Shown here in pieces: positions 53,110 through 62,099 of a stretch of 64,000 bases of DNA (the first letter of the stretch is position 1; each line of letters opens with the position of its first letter). The translations under genes and the position numbers were made by a program. The stretch spans positions 1 to 64,000 of the forward strand of contig NZ_JAAN01000030.1 in NCBI RefSeq assembly GCF_000559025.1, given 5' to 3'. This DNA comes from Luteimonas huabeiensis HB2. Lineage in GTDB: Bacteria > Pseudomonadota > Gammaproteobacteria > Xanthomonadales > Xanthomonadaceae. Below the pieces are notes generated by a model. It was not told where the DNA came from and did no database searches. It saw nothing but the letters and a program-made list of their open reading frames with translations.

Positions 53110-53796
53110 ATGGACGTTCGAGCCAAGACCCCGCTTCGAGGCCTCCTGGCGCTCGTCGTCCTCGTCGCCGCCTGCCCTGCGCACGCGGATCCCGATGGTG
53201 CGGCCATCGCCGGCATGGTCTCCCACGAGCTGGCCCGGGGGCTCGCCTGCCCCTCCACCCGCAACGCATACGAATGCGTCATGGCGCACGAAGCCCGCGA
53301 GGCGGAAGCGCACGGCGTGCGCCTGAGCGGATCGGACGACCGCACCTGCTTCTCCGTCGGCTCCCGCGACTTCTGCTTCCCTCGCGTCGCCGGCTTGCGC
53401 TACGTGTTCCTGGGCCGCGCTCATGGGCACCTGGAGGTCCTGGAGATCGCCGACGAAGGCTTCCAGGCGCTGCTGGTCGACGAGACCACCGGCACGACGT
53501 CGCGGATCGACAACCGGCCGGTCTACTCGCCCGACGGCAGCACCTTCGCGACGGTGTCGTTCGACATCGATGCGGGGCTCCTCCCGAACCGGGTGGTCGT
53601 GCTGGAGAGCGCATCGAAGCGGATCGTGCATCGGGTCGACGGATTTCCGAGGGCGGTGGGACCGGTGGCGATACGCTGGACCGACGAAGGGCGCCTGGCG
53701 GTCCTCTCGATCCGGGACGATGGCGACAAGCCGGTTCGAAAGTACGGATCGATCTGGAGGGACCGGGACGGTTCGTGGCGGGACGACATGAACTGA
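53110..53796 (+). CDS. exported protein of unknown function
   Basis: 228 aa with a signal peptide (LLALVVLVAACPAHADP). The first part has paired cysteines (GLACPSTRNAYECVMAHEAR, and DRTCFSVGSRDFCFPRVAG) that could form disulfides in the periplasm. The second part has beta-propeller-like strands (SPDGSTFATVSFDIDAG, RWTDEGRLAVLSIRDDGD). No family is recognised. A GGAGG lies 6 bases before the ATG. Local G+C is a little lower than that of its neighbours. It diverges from the DUF4159 gene. Confidence 0.7.
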   Translation: MDVRAKTPLRGLLALVVLVAACPAHADPDGAAIAGMVSHELARGLACPSTRNAYECVMAHEAREAEAHGVRLSGSDDRTCFSVGSRDFCFPRVAGLRYVFLGRAHGHLEVLEIADEGFQALLVDETTGTTSRIDNRPVYSPDGSTFATVSFDIDAGLLPNRVVVLESASKRIVHRVDGFPRAVGPVAIRWTDEGRLAVLSIRDDGDKPVRKYGSIWRDRDGSWRDDMN

Positions 53797-53927
53797 AGGG
53801 CCGAATCCGCCGCGATTCCGACGCCGGCCCCCGGCGCCACCCGGACCCTCCGGCCCAGGCGGCGTTGCTGCCCGAGACGCCCGCGCGAGGCCCGCGGCCC
53901 GCTCGCGGCGACGCGGGCCGCCCGTCC

Positions 53928-55262
53928 TCACACCGCGTCCGACAGCGAGGTGAAGGTGAAGTCGCGCAGGCGCATCGGCGGCAGCATCATCACGAAGCTC
54001 GATTCGTCGCCGGCCACGCGCACCGGCCGCCCCAGCTCGTCGATGTTGTTGAGCATGATCACGGGCGATTCGTTGAAGCGGAAGTTCTTGACCGGGTGCG
54101 CGATGCGGCCGTTCTCGATGTAGAAGGTGCCGTCGCGGGTCAGGCCGGTCAGCAGCACGGTCTGCGGATCGACCATGCGGATGTACCAGGTGCGGGTGAC
54201 CAGGATGCCGCGCTCGGTGCCGGCGACCAGTTCGGCGGTGGACTTGTCGCCGCCGGCCATGATCAGGTTGCCGGGCCGGCCGACCGCGCGCTGGCCCTGC
54301 TGCTCGGCCCAGTAGCGCGAATAGTTCAGCGCGGCGATCTTGCCGTCCTCGATCAGCGCCATGCGCTCGCGCGGCAGGCCGTCCTGGTCCCAGGGCAGCA
54401 CCGGCGCCTCCGGGTGCCAGGGGTCGGCGTGGATGTTGACCCGCGGGTCGTAGACCTGCTCGCCGAGCTTGTTGCCGCCGCCGCGCTTGGACAGGAAGCT
54501 GCGGCCTTCGTCGGCACTGCGCGCGTCGAAGTAGCGCATCATGAACGACACCAGCCCCGCCACCGCCGCCGGCTCCAGGATCACGGTGTACTTGCCCGGC
54601 TCCAGCGCCTTGGCCTCGACCGACTCGCTGGCCTTGCGCATGGCGACCTGGATGTCGCGGCCGGCGTCGAAATCGCTGGCGTCCTTGAGGCTGCGCCCGA
54701 CCCAGCCGGAGCCGCGGCCGTCGGCGGTGCGCACGGTGCAGGTGTAGTTGAAGTTGGTGCCGCGCTGGTAGCCGAAGTTGCCGTTGGAGTTGGCGAACGC
54801 GGTGAAGCTCTGGCCGTCGAGCAGGAAGCCGGCGGCCACCAGGTTCTCGCGGCGGCACGGCAGGATCGAGTCGGCGGCCACCTTGGCGCGGAACTCGGGA
54901 TCGATGGCGGCGGTGGATTCGCTGAAGGTGGCGCTCGGCCGGTAGGTCTGCTTGCCGATGGCCGGCATGAACTCCGGATTCTCCGGCGCCAGCCGGGCGA
55001 GGTCCTCGGCCCGGCGCACTACCCGCTCCAGCGAGGCGTCGTCGAATTCGTTGATCGAGGCGGTGCCCACGCGGCGGCCGAAGGCGACCTGCACGTCGAG
55101 CGAGACGTCGTCGACCACGCCGCTGGTGGAGACGTTGTTGAGCGCGAAGCGGATGTTGCCGTCCACCGAGCCGTTCAGGGTGGCGGTGCACTCGTCGGCG
55201 GTGGACAGCGCGACGACCTTCTCCAGGAGGGTGCGCGCCTGCTCTTCGGTCAAAATGGTCAT
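53928..55262 (-). CDS. TldE/PmbA-type subunit of the TldD-TldE protease
   Basis: 444 aa. It follows the Tld fold without the zinc motif: NVSTSGVVDDVSLDVQVAFG, RVGTASINEFDDASLERVVR, then LEPGKYTVILEPAAVAGLVS where TldD has the HExxxH helix, and FNESPVIMLNNIDELGRPVR near the end. It should pair with one of the TldD proteins encoded just upstream to degrade unfolded or modified peptides. It has no signal peptide (starts TILTEEQARTLLEKVV), and the 18-base gap to the previous stop leaves no room for one. This contrasts with its Tat-bearing partners. Confidence 0.88.
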   Translation of the reverse strand: MTILTEEQARTLLEKVVALSTADECTATLNGSVDGNIRFALNNVSTSGVVDDVSLDVQVAFGRRVGTASINEFDDASLERVVRRAEDLARLAPENPEFMPAIGKQTYRPSATFSESTAAIDPEFRAKVAADSILPCRRENLVAAGFLLDGQSFTAFANSNGNFGYQRGTNFNYTCTVRTADGRGSGWVGRSLKDASDFDAGRDIQVAMRKASESVEAKALEPGKYTVILEPAAVAGLVSFMMRYFDARSADEGRSFLSKRGGGNKLGEQVYDPRVNIHADPWHPEAPVLPWDQDGLPRERMALIEDGKIAALNYSRYWAEQQGQRAVGRPGNLIMAGGDKSTAELVAGTERGILVTRTWYIRMVDPQTVLLTGLTRDGTFYIENGRIAHPVKNFRFNESPVIMLNNIDELGRPVRVAGDESSFVMMLPPMRLRDFTFTSLSDAV

Positions 55263-55280
55263 GTCCTGCGGATCTCCTGG

Positions 55281-56915
55281 TCAGCCGAGCGAGCGGGCGG
55301 TGTTGATGACGTTGATGCCGTCGAAGCGGGCGGTGGCCGAGCCGTGCGAGACCGCCGAGACCTGGCTGGGCTGGCCCTTGCCGTCGAAGAACGAACCGCC
55401 CAGGCGGTAGTCGCTTTCGTCGCAGATCGCGCTGCACGCGTTCCAGAATTCCGGCGTGCGGATCTGGTAGGCGACGTCCTCGATCATGCGGGTGATCTCG
55501 CCGTTCTTGATCTCGTAGAACAGCTGCCCGCCGAACTGCGCGTTGTAGCGCTGCTGGTCGATCGAGAACGAGCCGTCGCCGACGATGTAGATGCCGTTCT
55601 CGACGTCGCGGATCATCTGCGCCACCGACAACGGCGTGCGGCCGGCCGCCAGCGAGACGTTGGGCATGCGCTGGAACTGCACGCTCGACCAGGAGTCGGC
55701 GTAGCAGCAGCCGTCGGATTCGCTCTTGCCCAGGATGTGGGCCTGGTCGCGGATGGTCTGGTAGTCCACCAGGCGGCCGTTGCTGATCAGGTCCCAGCGC
55801 TTGGTGGCCACGCCCTCGTCGTCGTAGCCCACCGCGCCCAGGCTGCCGGGCTGGGTCTTGTCGGCGAAGATGTTGACCAGCTCGCTGCCGTACTGGAAGC
55901 GCTCTTCGCGCTTGTCCAGCGTGGCGAAGCTGGTGCCGGCGTAGTTGGCCTCGTAACCCAGCACGCGGTCCAGTTCCAGCGGGTGGCCGACCGATTCGTG
56001 GATGGTCAGCCAGGTGTGCGAGGGATCGAGCACGAGGTCGTAGCGGCCGGGCTCGACCGAGGGCGCGGCGAGCTTCTCGCGCGCCTGCCGGGCCGCGGCC
56101 ACCGCGTCCTCGCGCATGTCGTAGGACAGGCCGTAGTTGACCACCCCGTTGGGCGAGACGAACTTCTGCGCCGGGTCGCCGTCGAGGTACTCGTAGCCCA
56201 TGCCCATCGGCGCCGACAGGCCCTCGCGGGTGCGGAACTTGCCGCTGGCCTTGTCGATGGCGGTGACCGTCATCGGCGCCCAGATGCGGTGCACGTCCTG
56301 GTCGATGTAGGAGCCGTCGGTGCTGGCGAAGTACTTCTGCTCGTTGACCAGGAACAGCGTGGAATTGACGAAGTCGGCGCCGGCCTGCAGCGCCGCGGCG
56401 TTGACGCCCAGCAGCAGATCGACCTTGTCCTTGAGCGGGACTTCCATGGCGTTCTTGCGGATCGGCGTGCGCCAGGAGACTTCGCCCACGCCGCGCACCG
56501 GCGCCAGCCGCACCGGCTCGGTCTGGATCTTCGCGTTCGCCTTGGCGATGGCCGCGGCCTGCCGCGCGGCCTGCGCCACGCCGTCCTCGGTCAGGGTGTT
56601 GGTGGCGGCGAAGCCCCAGGCGCCGTCGGCGATCACCCGCACGCCCACGCCGGTGGATTCGGCGTTGACCACGTTCTGCACCTTGTCCTCGCGCGTCATC
56701 ACGAACTGCCGCAGGTAGCGGCCGATGCGCACGTCGCAGTAGCTGGCGCCGGCGCCGGTGGCGGCGCCGAGCGCGGCATCGGCCAGCCGCTTCTTCACCG
56801 CGACGTCGAGGGTGGTGAGCAGTTCTTCGGCGGCGATCGCCCGCCCGAACAGGGACGGCACCATCAGGCCGCCCAGACCGAGGCCGCCGAGGGCCAGGAA
56901 GTCGCGTCGTTGCAA
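55281..56915 (-). CDS. tldD: Tat-exported TldD-type metalloprotease, copy 1
   Basis: 544 aa starting at TTG 56915. The N-terminus (M)QRRDFLALGGLGLGGLMVPS is a twin-arginine signal. The zinc motif is intact in LTIHESVGHPLELDRVLGYE (HExxxH). In E. coli TldD a Cys in a C-terminal CGK-GQ motif is the third ligand; the matching region here reads GGSFFDGKGQPSQVSAVSHG with no Cys, although ACSAIC lies about 15 residues before. It is about three-quarters identical to copy 2 by eye. It is followed after 18 bases by the TldE gene. Confidence 0.88.
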   Translation of the reverse strand: MQRRDFLALGGLGLGGLMVPSLFGRAIAAEELLTTLDVAVKKRLADAALGAATGAGASYCDVRIGRYLRQFVMTREDKVQNVVNAESTGVGVRVIADGAWGFAATNTLTEDGVAQAARQAAAIAKANAKIQTEPVRLAPVRGVGEVSWRTPIRKNAMEVPLKDKVDLLLGVNAAALQAGADFVNSTLFLVNEQKYFASTDGSYIDQDVHRIWAPMTVTAIDKASGKFRTREGLSAPMGMGYEYLDGDPAQKFVSPNGVVNYGLSYDMREDAVAAARQAREKLAAPSVEPGRYDLVLDPSHTWLTIHESVGHPLELDRVLGYEANYAGTSFATLDKREERFQYGSELVNIFADKTQPGSLGAVGYDDEGVATKRWDLISNGRLVDYQTIRDQAHILGKSESDGCCYADSWSSVQFQRMPNVSLAAGRTPLSVAQMIRDVENGIYIVGDGSFSIDQQRYNAQFGGQLFYEIKNGEITRMIEDVAYQIRTPEFWNACSAICDESDYRLGGSFFDGKGQPSQVSAVSHGSATARFDGINVINTARSLG

Positions 56916-57060
56916 GGCAATCTCTCCCCGTGAATGCGACCGCGGCGGCTGCCGCGGCGGGCTGGAACAGCGCTGGTGTCTCGTTCCGGCGTCCCTGCCT
57001 GCGACCGTCCCGATTCTTGCCGCCGCGCGAACGGCGGGTCAAATGACTTTTGGCATAGAC

Positions 57061-57152
57061 AGGGGTCGGGGGGCGGAGGCCAGGGGTCGGGGAAAAGCGC
57101 TTTCGCTGTGGCTTATCCCTGGTCCCTGACCTCTGGCCCCTGGCCCCCGCCT
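57061..57152. repeat. long imperfect inverted repeat between the two tldD copies
   Basis: Left arm 57061-57093 (AGGGGTCGGGGGGCGGAGGC, then CAGGGGTCGGGGA) and right arm 57115-57152 (ATCCCTGGTCCCTGACCTCT, then GGCCCCTGGCCCCCGCCT) are largely complementary. They are joined by a loop with AAAGCGCTTT. The sequence starts right at the tldD copy 2 stop and may serve as its transcript end. The CCCTGGCCCC motif is unlike the other repeat family in this window. Confidence 0.6.
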
Positions 57153-58780
57153 CAAAGGCTGCGCGCGGTGTTGATGATGTTGATGCCGTCGAAGCGGGCG
57201 GTCGCCGAGCCGTGCGAGACCGCGGAGACCTGGCTGGGCTGGCCCTTGCCGTCGAAGAACGAGCCGCCCAGGCGGAAGTCGCGCGCGTCGCAGATCGCGC
57301 TGCAGGCGTTCCAGAACTCCGGCGTGCGGATCTGGTAGGCGGCGTTCTCGACCTGGCCGACGATCTCGCCGTTCTTGATCTCGTAGAACAGCTGCCCGCC
57401 GAACTGGGCGTTGTAGCGCTGCTGGTCGATCGAGTAGGAACCGCGCCCGTGCACGTACAGGCCGCGATCGACGCCGGCGATCAGCTCCGCCACCGTCAGC
57501 GGCGCGCGCCCCGGCGCGAGCGAAACGTTGGGCATGCGCTGGAACTGCACGCTGGACCAGGAGTCGGCGTAGCTGCAGCCGTCGGACTCGTGCTTGCCGA
57601 GGATGTGCGCCTGGTCGCGGGTGGCCTGGTAGTCGACCAGGATGCCGTCGCGCACCAGGTCCCAGCGCTTGGCCGGCACGCCCTCGTCGTCGTAGCCCAC
57701 CGCGCCCAGGCTGCCGGGCTGGATGCGGTCGGCGAAGAAGTGGACGCGATCGCTGCCCCAGCGGAACTCCCCGCGCTTGTCCAGGGTGGCGAAGCTGGTG
57801 CCGGCGTAATTGGCTTCGAAGCCCAGCACGCGGTCGAGTTCCAGCGGATGGCCGACGTTCTCGTGGATGGTCAGGAACAGGTTGGAGGGATCGGTCACCA
57901 GGTCGTAGCGGCCCGGCTTCACCGATGGCGCGCTCAGCTTCTCGCGCGCCTGCCGGGCCGCGGCCACCGCGTCCTCGCGCATGTCGTAGCGATTGCCGTA
58001 GGCCACCACCCCACCCGGCAGCGCGAAGCGCTGGGCGGCATCGGGTTCGAGGTATTCGTAGCCCAGGCCCATCGGCGCGGAGAGCCCGTCGCGGGTACGG
58101 AACCGGCCGCTGGCCTTGTCCACCGCGGTCACGGTGAACGGCGCCCAGATGCGGTGGATGTCCTGGTCGACGTAGGCGCCGTCGGTGCTGGCGAAGTACT
58201 TCTGCTCGTTGACCACGAACAGGCGCGAATCGACGAAGTCGGCGCCCGCCGCCATCGCCGCGGCGTTGACATCCAGCAGCAGCGCGACCTTCTCCTCCAC
58301 CGGCACTTCCATGCCGTTGCGGCGGATCGGCGTGCGCCAGGCGACCTCGCCCAGCGCGGGCGCCGGCGCCAGCCGCACCGGGGCCTCCTGCAGGCGGGCG
58401 TTGGCGCGCGCGATGGCCGCGGCCTGCCGCGCGGCGCCGGCCACGCCGTCGGTGGTGAGCGTATTGGTGGCGGCGAAGCCCCACGCCCCGTCCACGATCA
58501 CCCGCACGCCGGCGCCGGCCGATTCGCCGTTGACCACGTTCTCGATCTTGTCCTCGCGGGTCATCACGTACTGGCGCAGGTAGCGGCCGATACGCACGTC
58601 GCAATAGCTCGCCCCGGCCGCGCGCGCGGCCTCCAGCGCGGCGTCGGCGAGCGGCTTCTTCAGCGCGGCATCGAGCGGCAGGGCCAGCACCTCGGCCGCG
58701 ACCGCGCGGCCGAACCAGGCGGGCAGCAGCAGGCCGCCGGCGCCGAGGCCACCGAGGGCGAGCACGTCGCGTCGTTTCAA
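57152..58780 (-). CDS. Tat-exported TldD-type metalloprotease, copy 2
   Basis: 542 aa. The start is taken as TTG 58780. It lies 6 bases after GGAGGA and gives (M)KRRDVLALGGLGAGGLLLPA, which aligns residue for residue with copy 1, itself a TTG start. A GTG at 58801 would overlap that ribosome site. The zinc motif IHENVGHPLELDRVLGFE is intact, and the C-terminal GGSFFDGKGQPSQVSAVSHG again lacks the CGK cysteine. Differences from copy 1 cluster in the first 130 residues and in the segment after KRGEFRWGSDRVHFF. It is transcribed first in the cluster, with 236 bases to copy 1. Confidence 0.87.
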   Translation of the reverse strand: MKRRDVLALGGLGAGGLLLPAWFGRAVAAEVLALPLDAALKKPLADAALEAARAAGASYCDVRIGRYLRQYVMTREDKIENVVNGESAGAGVRVIVDGAWGFAATNTLTTDGVAGAARQAAAIARANARLQEAPVRLAPAPALGEVAWRTPIRRNGMEVPVEEKVALLLDVNAAAMAAGADFVDSRLFVVNEQKYFASTDGAYVDQDIHRIWAPFTVTAVDKASGRFRTRDGLSAPMGLGYEYLEPDAAQRFALPGGVVAYGNRYDMREDAVAAARQAREKLSAPSVKPGRYDLVTDPSNLFLTIHENVGHPLELDRVLGFEANYAGTSFATLDKRGEFRWGSDRVHFFADRIQPGSLGAVGYDDEGVPAKRWDLVRDGILVDYQATRDQAHILGKHESDGCSYADSWSSVQFQRMPNVSLAPGRAPLTVAELIAGVDRGLYVHGRGSYSIDQQRYNAQFGGQLFYEIKNGEIVGQVENAAYQIRTPEFWNACSAICDARDFRLGGSFFDGKGQPSQVSAVSHGSATARFDGINIINTARSL

Positions 58781-58950
58781 GAGCGTTCCTCCGGCAGGCA
58801 CCGCGCAGGCGGTGCGGTCGAATCGCCGGCAGCACCGGCCCCGCCCGATTCTCTGCGGCCCCGGGCGGAGCGGTCAAAGGCCGATGGTCATGGGCGCTCG
58901 CAAGGTGGCGCGGCGGCGCCGAACGGCATCCGGCCGCTGCGCCGGCGCGC

Positions 58951-58956
58951 TATGCT
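58951..58956 (+). promoter_or_regulatory. -10-like element upstream of the DUF885 gene
   Basis: TATGCT, 30 bases before the ATG at 58987; the same hexamer precedes the PAP2-like, bdhA and phaZ genes. Confidence 0.4.
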
Positions 58957-58986
58957 CGCGGGCTGTCTTCCGCAACGAGAGTGCCC

Positions 58987-60801
58987 ATGCGCCGCAGCCT
59001 GATCGCCCTGTCCCTGCTCGCCGTCCTCGCCGGCTGCCAGCCGCAATCGCCCGGCGCCGCGTCCGCCGACGGCGGATCGTCCCCCGCCACGGCCGAAGCG
59101 CGCAGCGAGGCCGATGCCGCGTTCGCCGCGCTGGCCGAGCGCGCGCTGGCGACCTGGTTCGAGCAGTCGCCGGTCTCGGCCACGCGCACCGGCGAGCATG
59201 CCCACGACCACGCCCTCGACGATCTCAGCGCCGACGGGCGCCGCCGCGCGGTCGAGGCCAACCGCGCGCTGCTGGCCGAGCTGGACGCGATCGACGCCGC
59301 GCAGCTCTCGCGCGAGAACCAGGTGGACGCGCTGCTGCTGCGCAACCGCCTGGAGGCCAACGTCTGGAACGTCGAGACGCTGCAGTCCTGGGCCTGGGAC
59401 CCGCTGCTCTACAACGGCCTGGCCGGCGGCGCGATCTACGGCCTGATGGCGCGCGAGTTCGCGCCGCTGCCCGAGCGGCTGGCCGCGGCGACCGCGCGCA
59501 TGGAAAAGATCCCCACGCTGTTCGCGCAGATGCGCGAGAACCTGGACCCGGCGCGGGTGCCCAAGGTGCACGCCGAGACGGTGTCGCGGCAGAACCCGGG
59601 CCTGCTGTCGCTGGTGGACGAGTTCATCCAACCGCACGCCGACGCCCTCGACGGCGAGGCGCGCGCGCGCCTGGACGCCGCGGTGCGCGGGCTGCGCGAG
59701 GCGGTGGCCGAGCACCAGGCCTGGATCGACGGCACCCTGGTCCCGGCCGCCGCCGGCGATTTCCGCCTCGGCGCCGAGCTGTACGACCAGAAGCTGCGCT
59801 ACTCGCTCAACGCCTCGCTGAGCCGGGAGGACATCCGCCAGCGCGCCGAGGCCGAGATCGCCCGCGTGCGCGACGACATGTACGCCATCGCGCAGACCGT
59901 GCTGGCCGATCGCGACGACGCGCCGCAGCTGCCGGCCGAGCCCGACGACGACCAGCGCCAGGCCGCCATCGAGGCCGCGCTGGAACTGGCCTATGCCGAG
60001 CGCCCGGCGCGCGACGAGGTGTTCGACTTCGCCCGCCACACGCTCGACGTCGCCACCGCCTTCACCCGCGAGCACGACCTGGTCACCATGCCCGACGCGC
60101 CGGTGCGCATCATCGAGATGCCGGAATTCCAGCGCGGCGTGGCCGTGGCCTACTGCGACTCGCCCGGCCCGCTCGACAAGGGCCTGGAGACCTACTACGC
60201 GATCTCGCCGATCCCCGAGGACTGGAGCGACGAGCAGGCCACCTCGTTCCTGCGCGAGTACAACGACCGCATGATCCACCTGCTGTCGATCCACGAGGGC
60301 GTGCCAGGCCACTACCTGGAAGGCGCCCACTCGGTGGACCACCCCTCCACCCTGCGCGCGGTGCTGCGCTCGGGCCCGTTCGCGGAAGGCTGGGCGGTGT
60401 ACACCGAGAACATGATGGCCGAGGCCGGCTACCTCGACCACGACCCGCTGTTCCGCCTGGTGCAGCTGAAGTTCTACCTGCGCGCGGTGGCCAACGCGAT
60501 CCTCGACATCGGCGTGCACGTCGACGGCTGGGACCGCGAACAGGCGATGGAGCTGATGGTGCGCACCACCTTCCAGCAGGAGCGCGAGGCGGCCGGCAAG
60601 TGGGTACGCGCGCAGGTCAGCTCGGCGCAGTTGCCGACCTACTTCGTCGGCGCGCAGGAGCACTTCGACATGCGCCGAGCGGTGGAAGCCGCGCGCGGCG
60701 ACGCCTTCGACCTCAAGGCCTACCACGACGAGGTGCTGTCGAAGGGCGCGCCGCCGGTGCGCTTCGTGCGCCAGCTGATCCTGGACGAGCCGATCGGCTG
60801 A
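58987..60801 (+). CDS. DUF885 family lipoprotein (putative zinc carboxypeptidase-like)
   Basis: 604 aa. The lipobox is LIALSLLAVLAGC (C17). The DUF885 catalytic region is present: MIHLLSIHEGVPGHYLEGAH (HEGxPGH motif), then FAEGWAVYTENMMAEAGYLD with the downstream Glu, and RAVANAILDIGVHVDGWDRE. The N-terminal half is helical, with Ala/Glu-rich packing and EFAPLPERLAAATARMEKIP. Proteins of this group are presumed metallopeptidases facing the periplasm. A GTG two codons upstream (58981) is an alternative start. It ends 24 bases from the convergent neighbour. Confidence 0.87.
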   Translation: MRRSLIALSLLAVLAGCQPQSPGAASADGGSSPATAEARSEADAAFAALAERALATWFEQSPVSATRTGEHAHDHALDDLSADGRRRAVEANRALLAELDAIDAAQLSRENQVDALLLRNRLEANVWNVETLQSWAWDPLLYNGLAGGAIYGLMAREFAPLPERLAAATARMEKIPTLFAQMRENLDPARVPKVHAETVSRQNPGLLSLVDEFIQPHADALDGEARARLDAAVRGLREAVAEHQAWIDGTLVPAAAGDFRLGAELYDQKLRYSLNASLSREDIRQRAEAEIARVRDDMYAIAQTVLADRDDAPQLPAEPDDDQRQAAIEAALELAYAERPARDEVFDFARHTLDVATAFTREHDLVTMPDAPVRIIEMPEFQRGVAVAYCDSPGPLDKGLETYYAISPIPEDWSDEQATSFLREYNDRMIHLLSIHEGVPGHYLEGAHSVDHPSTLRAVLRSGPFAEGWAVYTENMMAEAGYLDHDPLFRLVQLKFYLRAVANAILDIGVHVDGWDREQAMELMVRTTFQQEREAAGKWVRAQVSSAQLPTYFVGAQEHFDMRRAVEAARGDAFDLKAYHDEVLSKGAPPVRFVRQLILDEPIG

Positions 60802-60825
60802 GCGCGCCCCCGGCGCCCCCGGCCG

Positions 60826-61650
60826 TCAGGTCGGCGGCGCCGCGCTCGCGGTCTGGCTCCCGGGCAGCGGATAGACCCGGCGGATCTCGCAGCCGCGCGT
60901 CGTGAGGCGGGAGCGGAACATCGTCGGGACGTCGATTTCCACGTGCGCCGGACGGTCGCGGACCAGTTCCACACGATCGCCGGCATGTCCGCAGATCGCG
61001 GTCAGCCCGATGCCGGACACCAGCCGCAGTTGATCGGCGGCATCGGCCTGCGGACAGGCGTTCGCGGTCTCGATCCGGTAGTAGCGGTTGCCCGCGTGGC
61101 GTCTCGGCGACACCTCGACCACCAGACCATCGCGATCAGTATGCCAGCCGCGCAGGTAGCGGCTGTCCAGGCAGTACTCGGTGGTGCCGGCGAAGCCGCG
61201 CGCGCGGCCTGCGCGCCCGCGCACCTCGACCGGATCCAGCGTCGGCACCCCGGTCGCGGCGTCGGCCGCGCGCAGCGCATCGGCCAGCGCGGCCGCATCG
61301 AGCGGCTCCAGCGACGCCACCGCGCACACGCGCTCGCCGGACCGGAGCCACGCCTGCCCGCCCGGGCATAGCCAGCCTTCGGGCGCTAGCGAGCCGAGCG
61401 ATTCGCCGGCGGGGGGCGCCGGGCAGTCCTCGCTCAGCCGGAGGCGCGCGTGGGCGCCGACCTCGGTACGCAGCAGCGCCTCGCGCGGCGCGGCCAGCCA
61501 GGCGCCGTCGACGGTCCTGAGATCGAGGCAGCCCGAGGCCGGCGGCTCTCGCCCGGTCGCTTCGCCTGCGGCCAGCGCCGCGAGCATGCCGACGCCTGCG
61601 ACGAGTCGCGCGATGCGCCGCGCATCGATGATCGGCTTGTCCCATTCCAT
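60826..61650 (-). CDS. exported protein with two DUF6491-like segments
   Basis: 274 aa with a weak signal (RLVAGVGMLAALAAGEATG). Two segments look related to each other and to small DUF6491 lipoproteins. Both start with Cys-Leu-Asp (GCLDLRTVDGAWLAAP; YCLDSRYLRGWHTD), pass through a Val/Leu strand to a second Cys (LRLSEDCPAP; IETANACPQA), then reach LCPGG or ICGHAGDRVELVRD. Only the second ends with the CEIRRVYPL strand. The function is unknown. Repeat copy 4 begins about 80 bases upstream of its start. Confidence 0.65.
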   Translation of the reverse strand: MEWDKPIIDARRIARLVAGVGMLAALAAGEATGREPPASGCLDLRTVDGAWLAAPREALLRTEVGAHARLRLSEDCPAPPAGESLGSLAPEGWLCPGGQAWLRSGERVCAVASLEPLDAAALADALRAADAATGVPTLDPVEVRGRAGRARGFAGTTEYCLDSRYLRGWHTDRDGLVVEVSPRRHAGNRYYRIETANACPQADAADQLRLVSGIGLTAICGHAGDRVELVRDRPAHVEIDVPTMFRSRLTTRGCEIRRVYPLPGSQTASAAPPT

Positions 61651-61732
61651 CCCAGCACTCCCTGGCTCGACAATGCCACATCATGCGCGCGGCACGGCGC
61701 AGTTCCCAGCGGCGCCGTCGGCCAGGTTGATC

Positions 61733-62098
61733 GACATTCGACCTGCAGCCTCGAAACCGCCGCCTCTTCCGCGAGCGGGGTGCATGCCCTCCCTTCTCCC
61801 GCAAGCGGGCCCACATCGTCCCTTCTCCCGCAAGCGGGCTCATCTTGCTCCTTCTCCCGCAAGCGGGGCCACGTTGTTCCTTCTCCCGCAAGGCAGCGCC
61901 GGATGAGGGCGGCTTTGCACGCCTGCGGCGTGCCCCCCCATCCGCCTTCGGCACCTTCCCCCGCTTGCGGGGGAAGGGAAAAACAAGATGCTCCCCGCTA
62001 GCAGGGGAAGGGAAACAGGGTGCTCCCCGCTTGCGGGAGCAGGCCAAAGACAGCGTGCCTCCAAGAGAGGGCCTTTCGCGCGCTGAATGTCGATACAG
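61733..62098. repeat. composite hairpin-repeat element, copy 4 (fills the 61651-62099 gap)
   Basis: No gene is seen. The left end GATCGACATTCGACCTGCAG matches, inverted, the right end of copy 1. Four CTTCTCCCGCAAG(CGGG) units follow (61795-61892), then a core with GCAGCGCCGGATGAGGG and CATCCGCCTTCGGCACCTTC, then three units in the opposite sense (61960-62042). The right end is GCTGAATGTCGATACAGC, just before the CTAG that contains the next gene's stop. The whole is copy 1 turned round. Confidence 0.8.
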
Positions 62099-62099
62099 C

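Noticed and set aside
52962-56933. A 1323-codon open frame on the plus strand
   Set aside because: It is antisense to the tld genes and the DUF4159 gene, has no domain and is Val/Ala/Gly/His-rich, the usual shadow of G+C-rich coding DNA.
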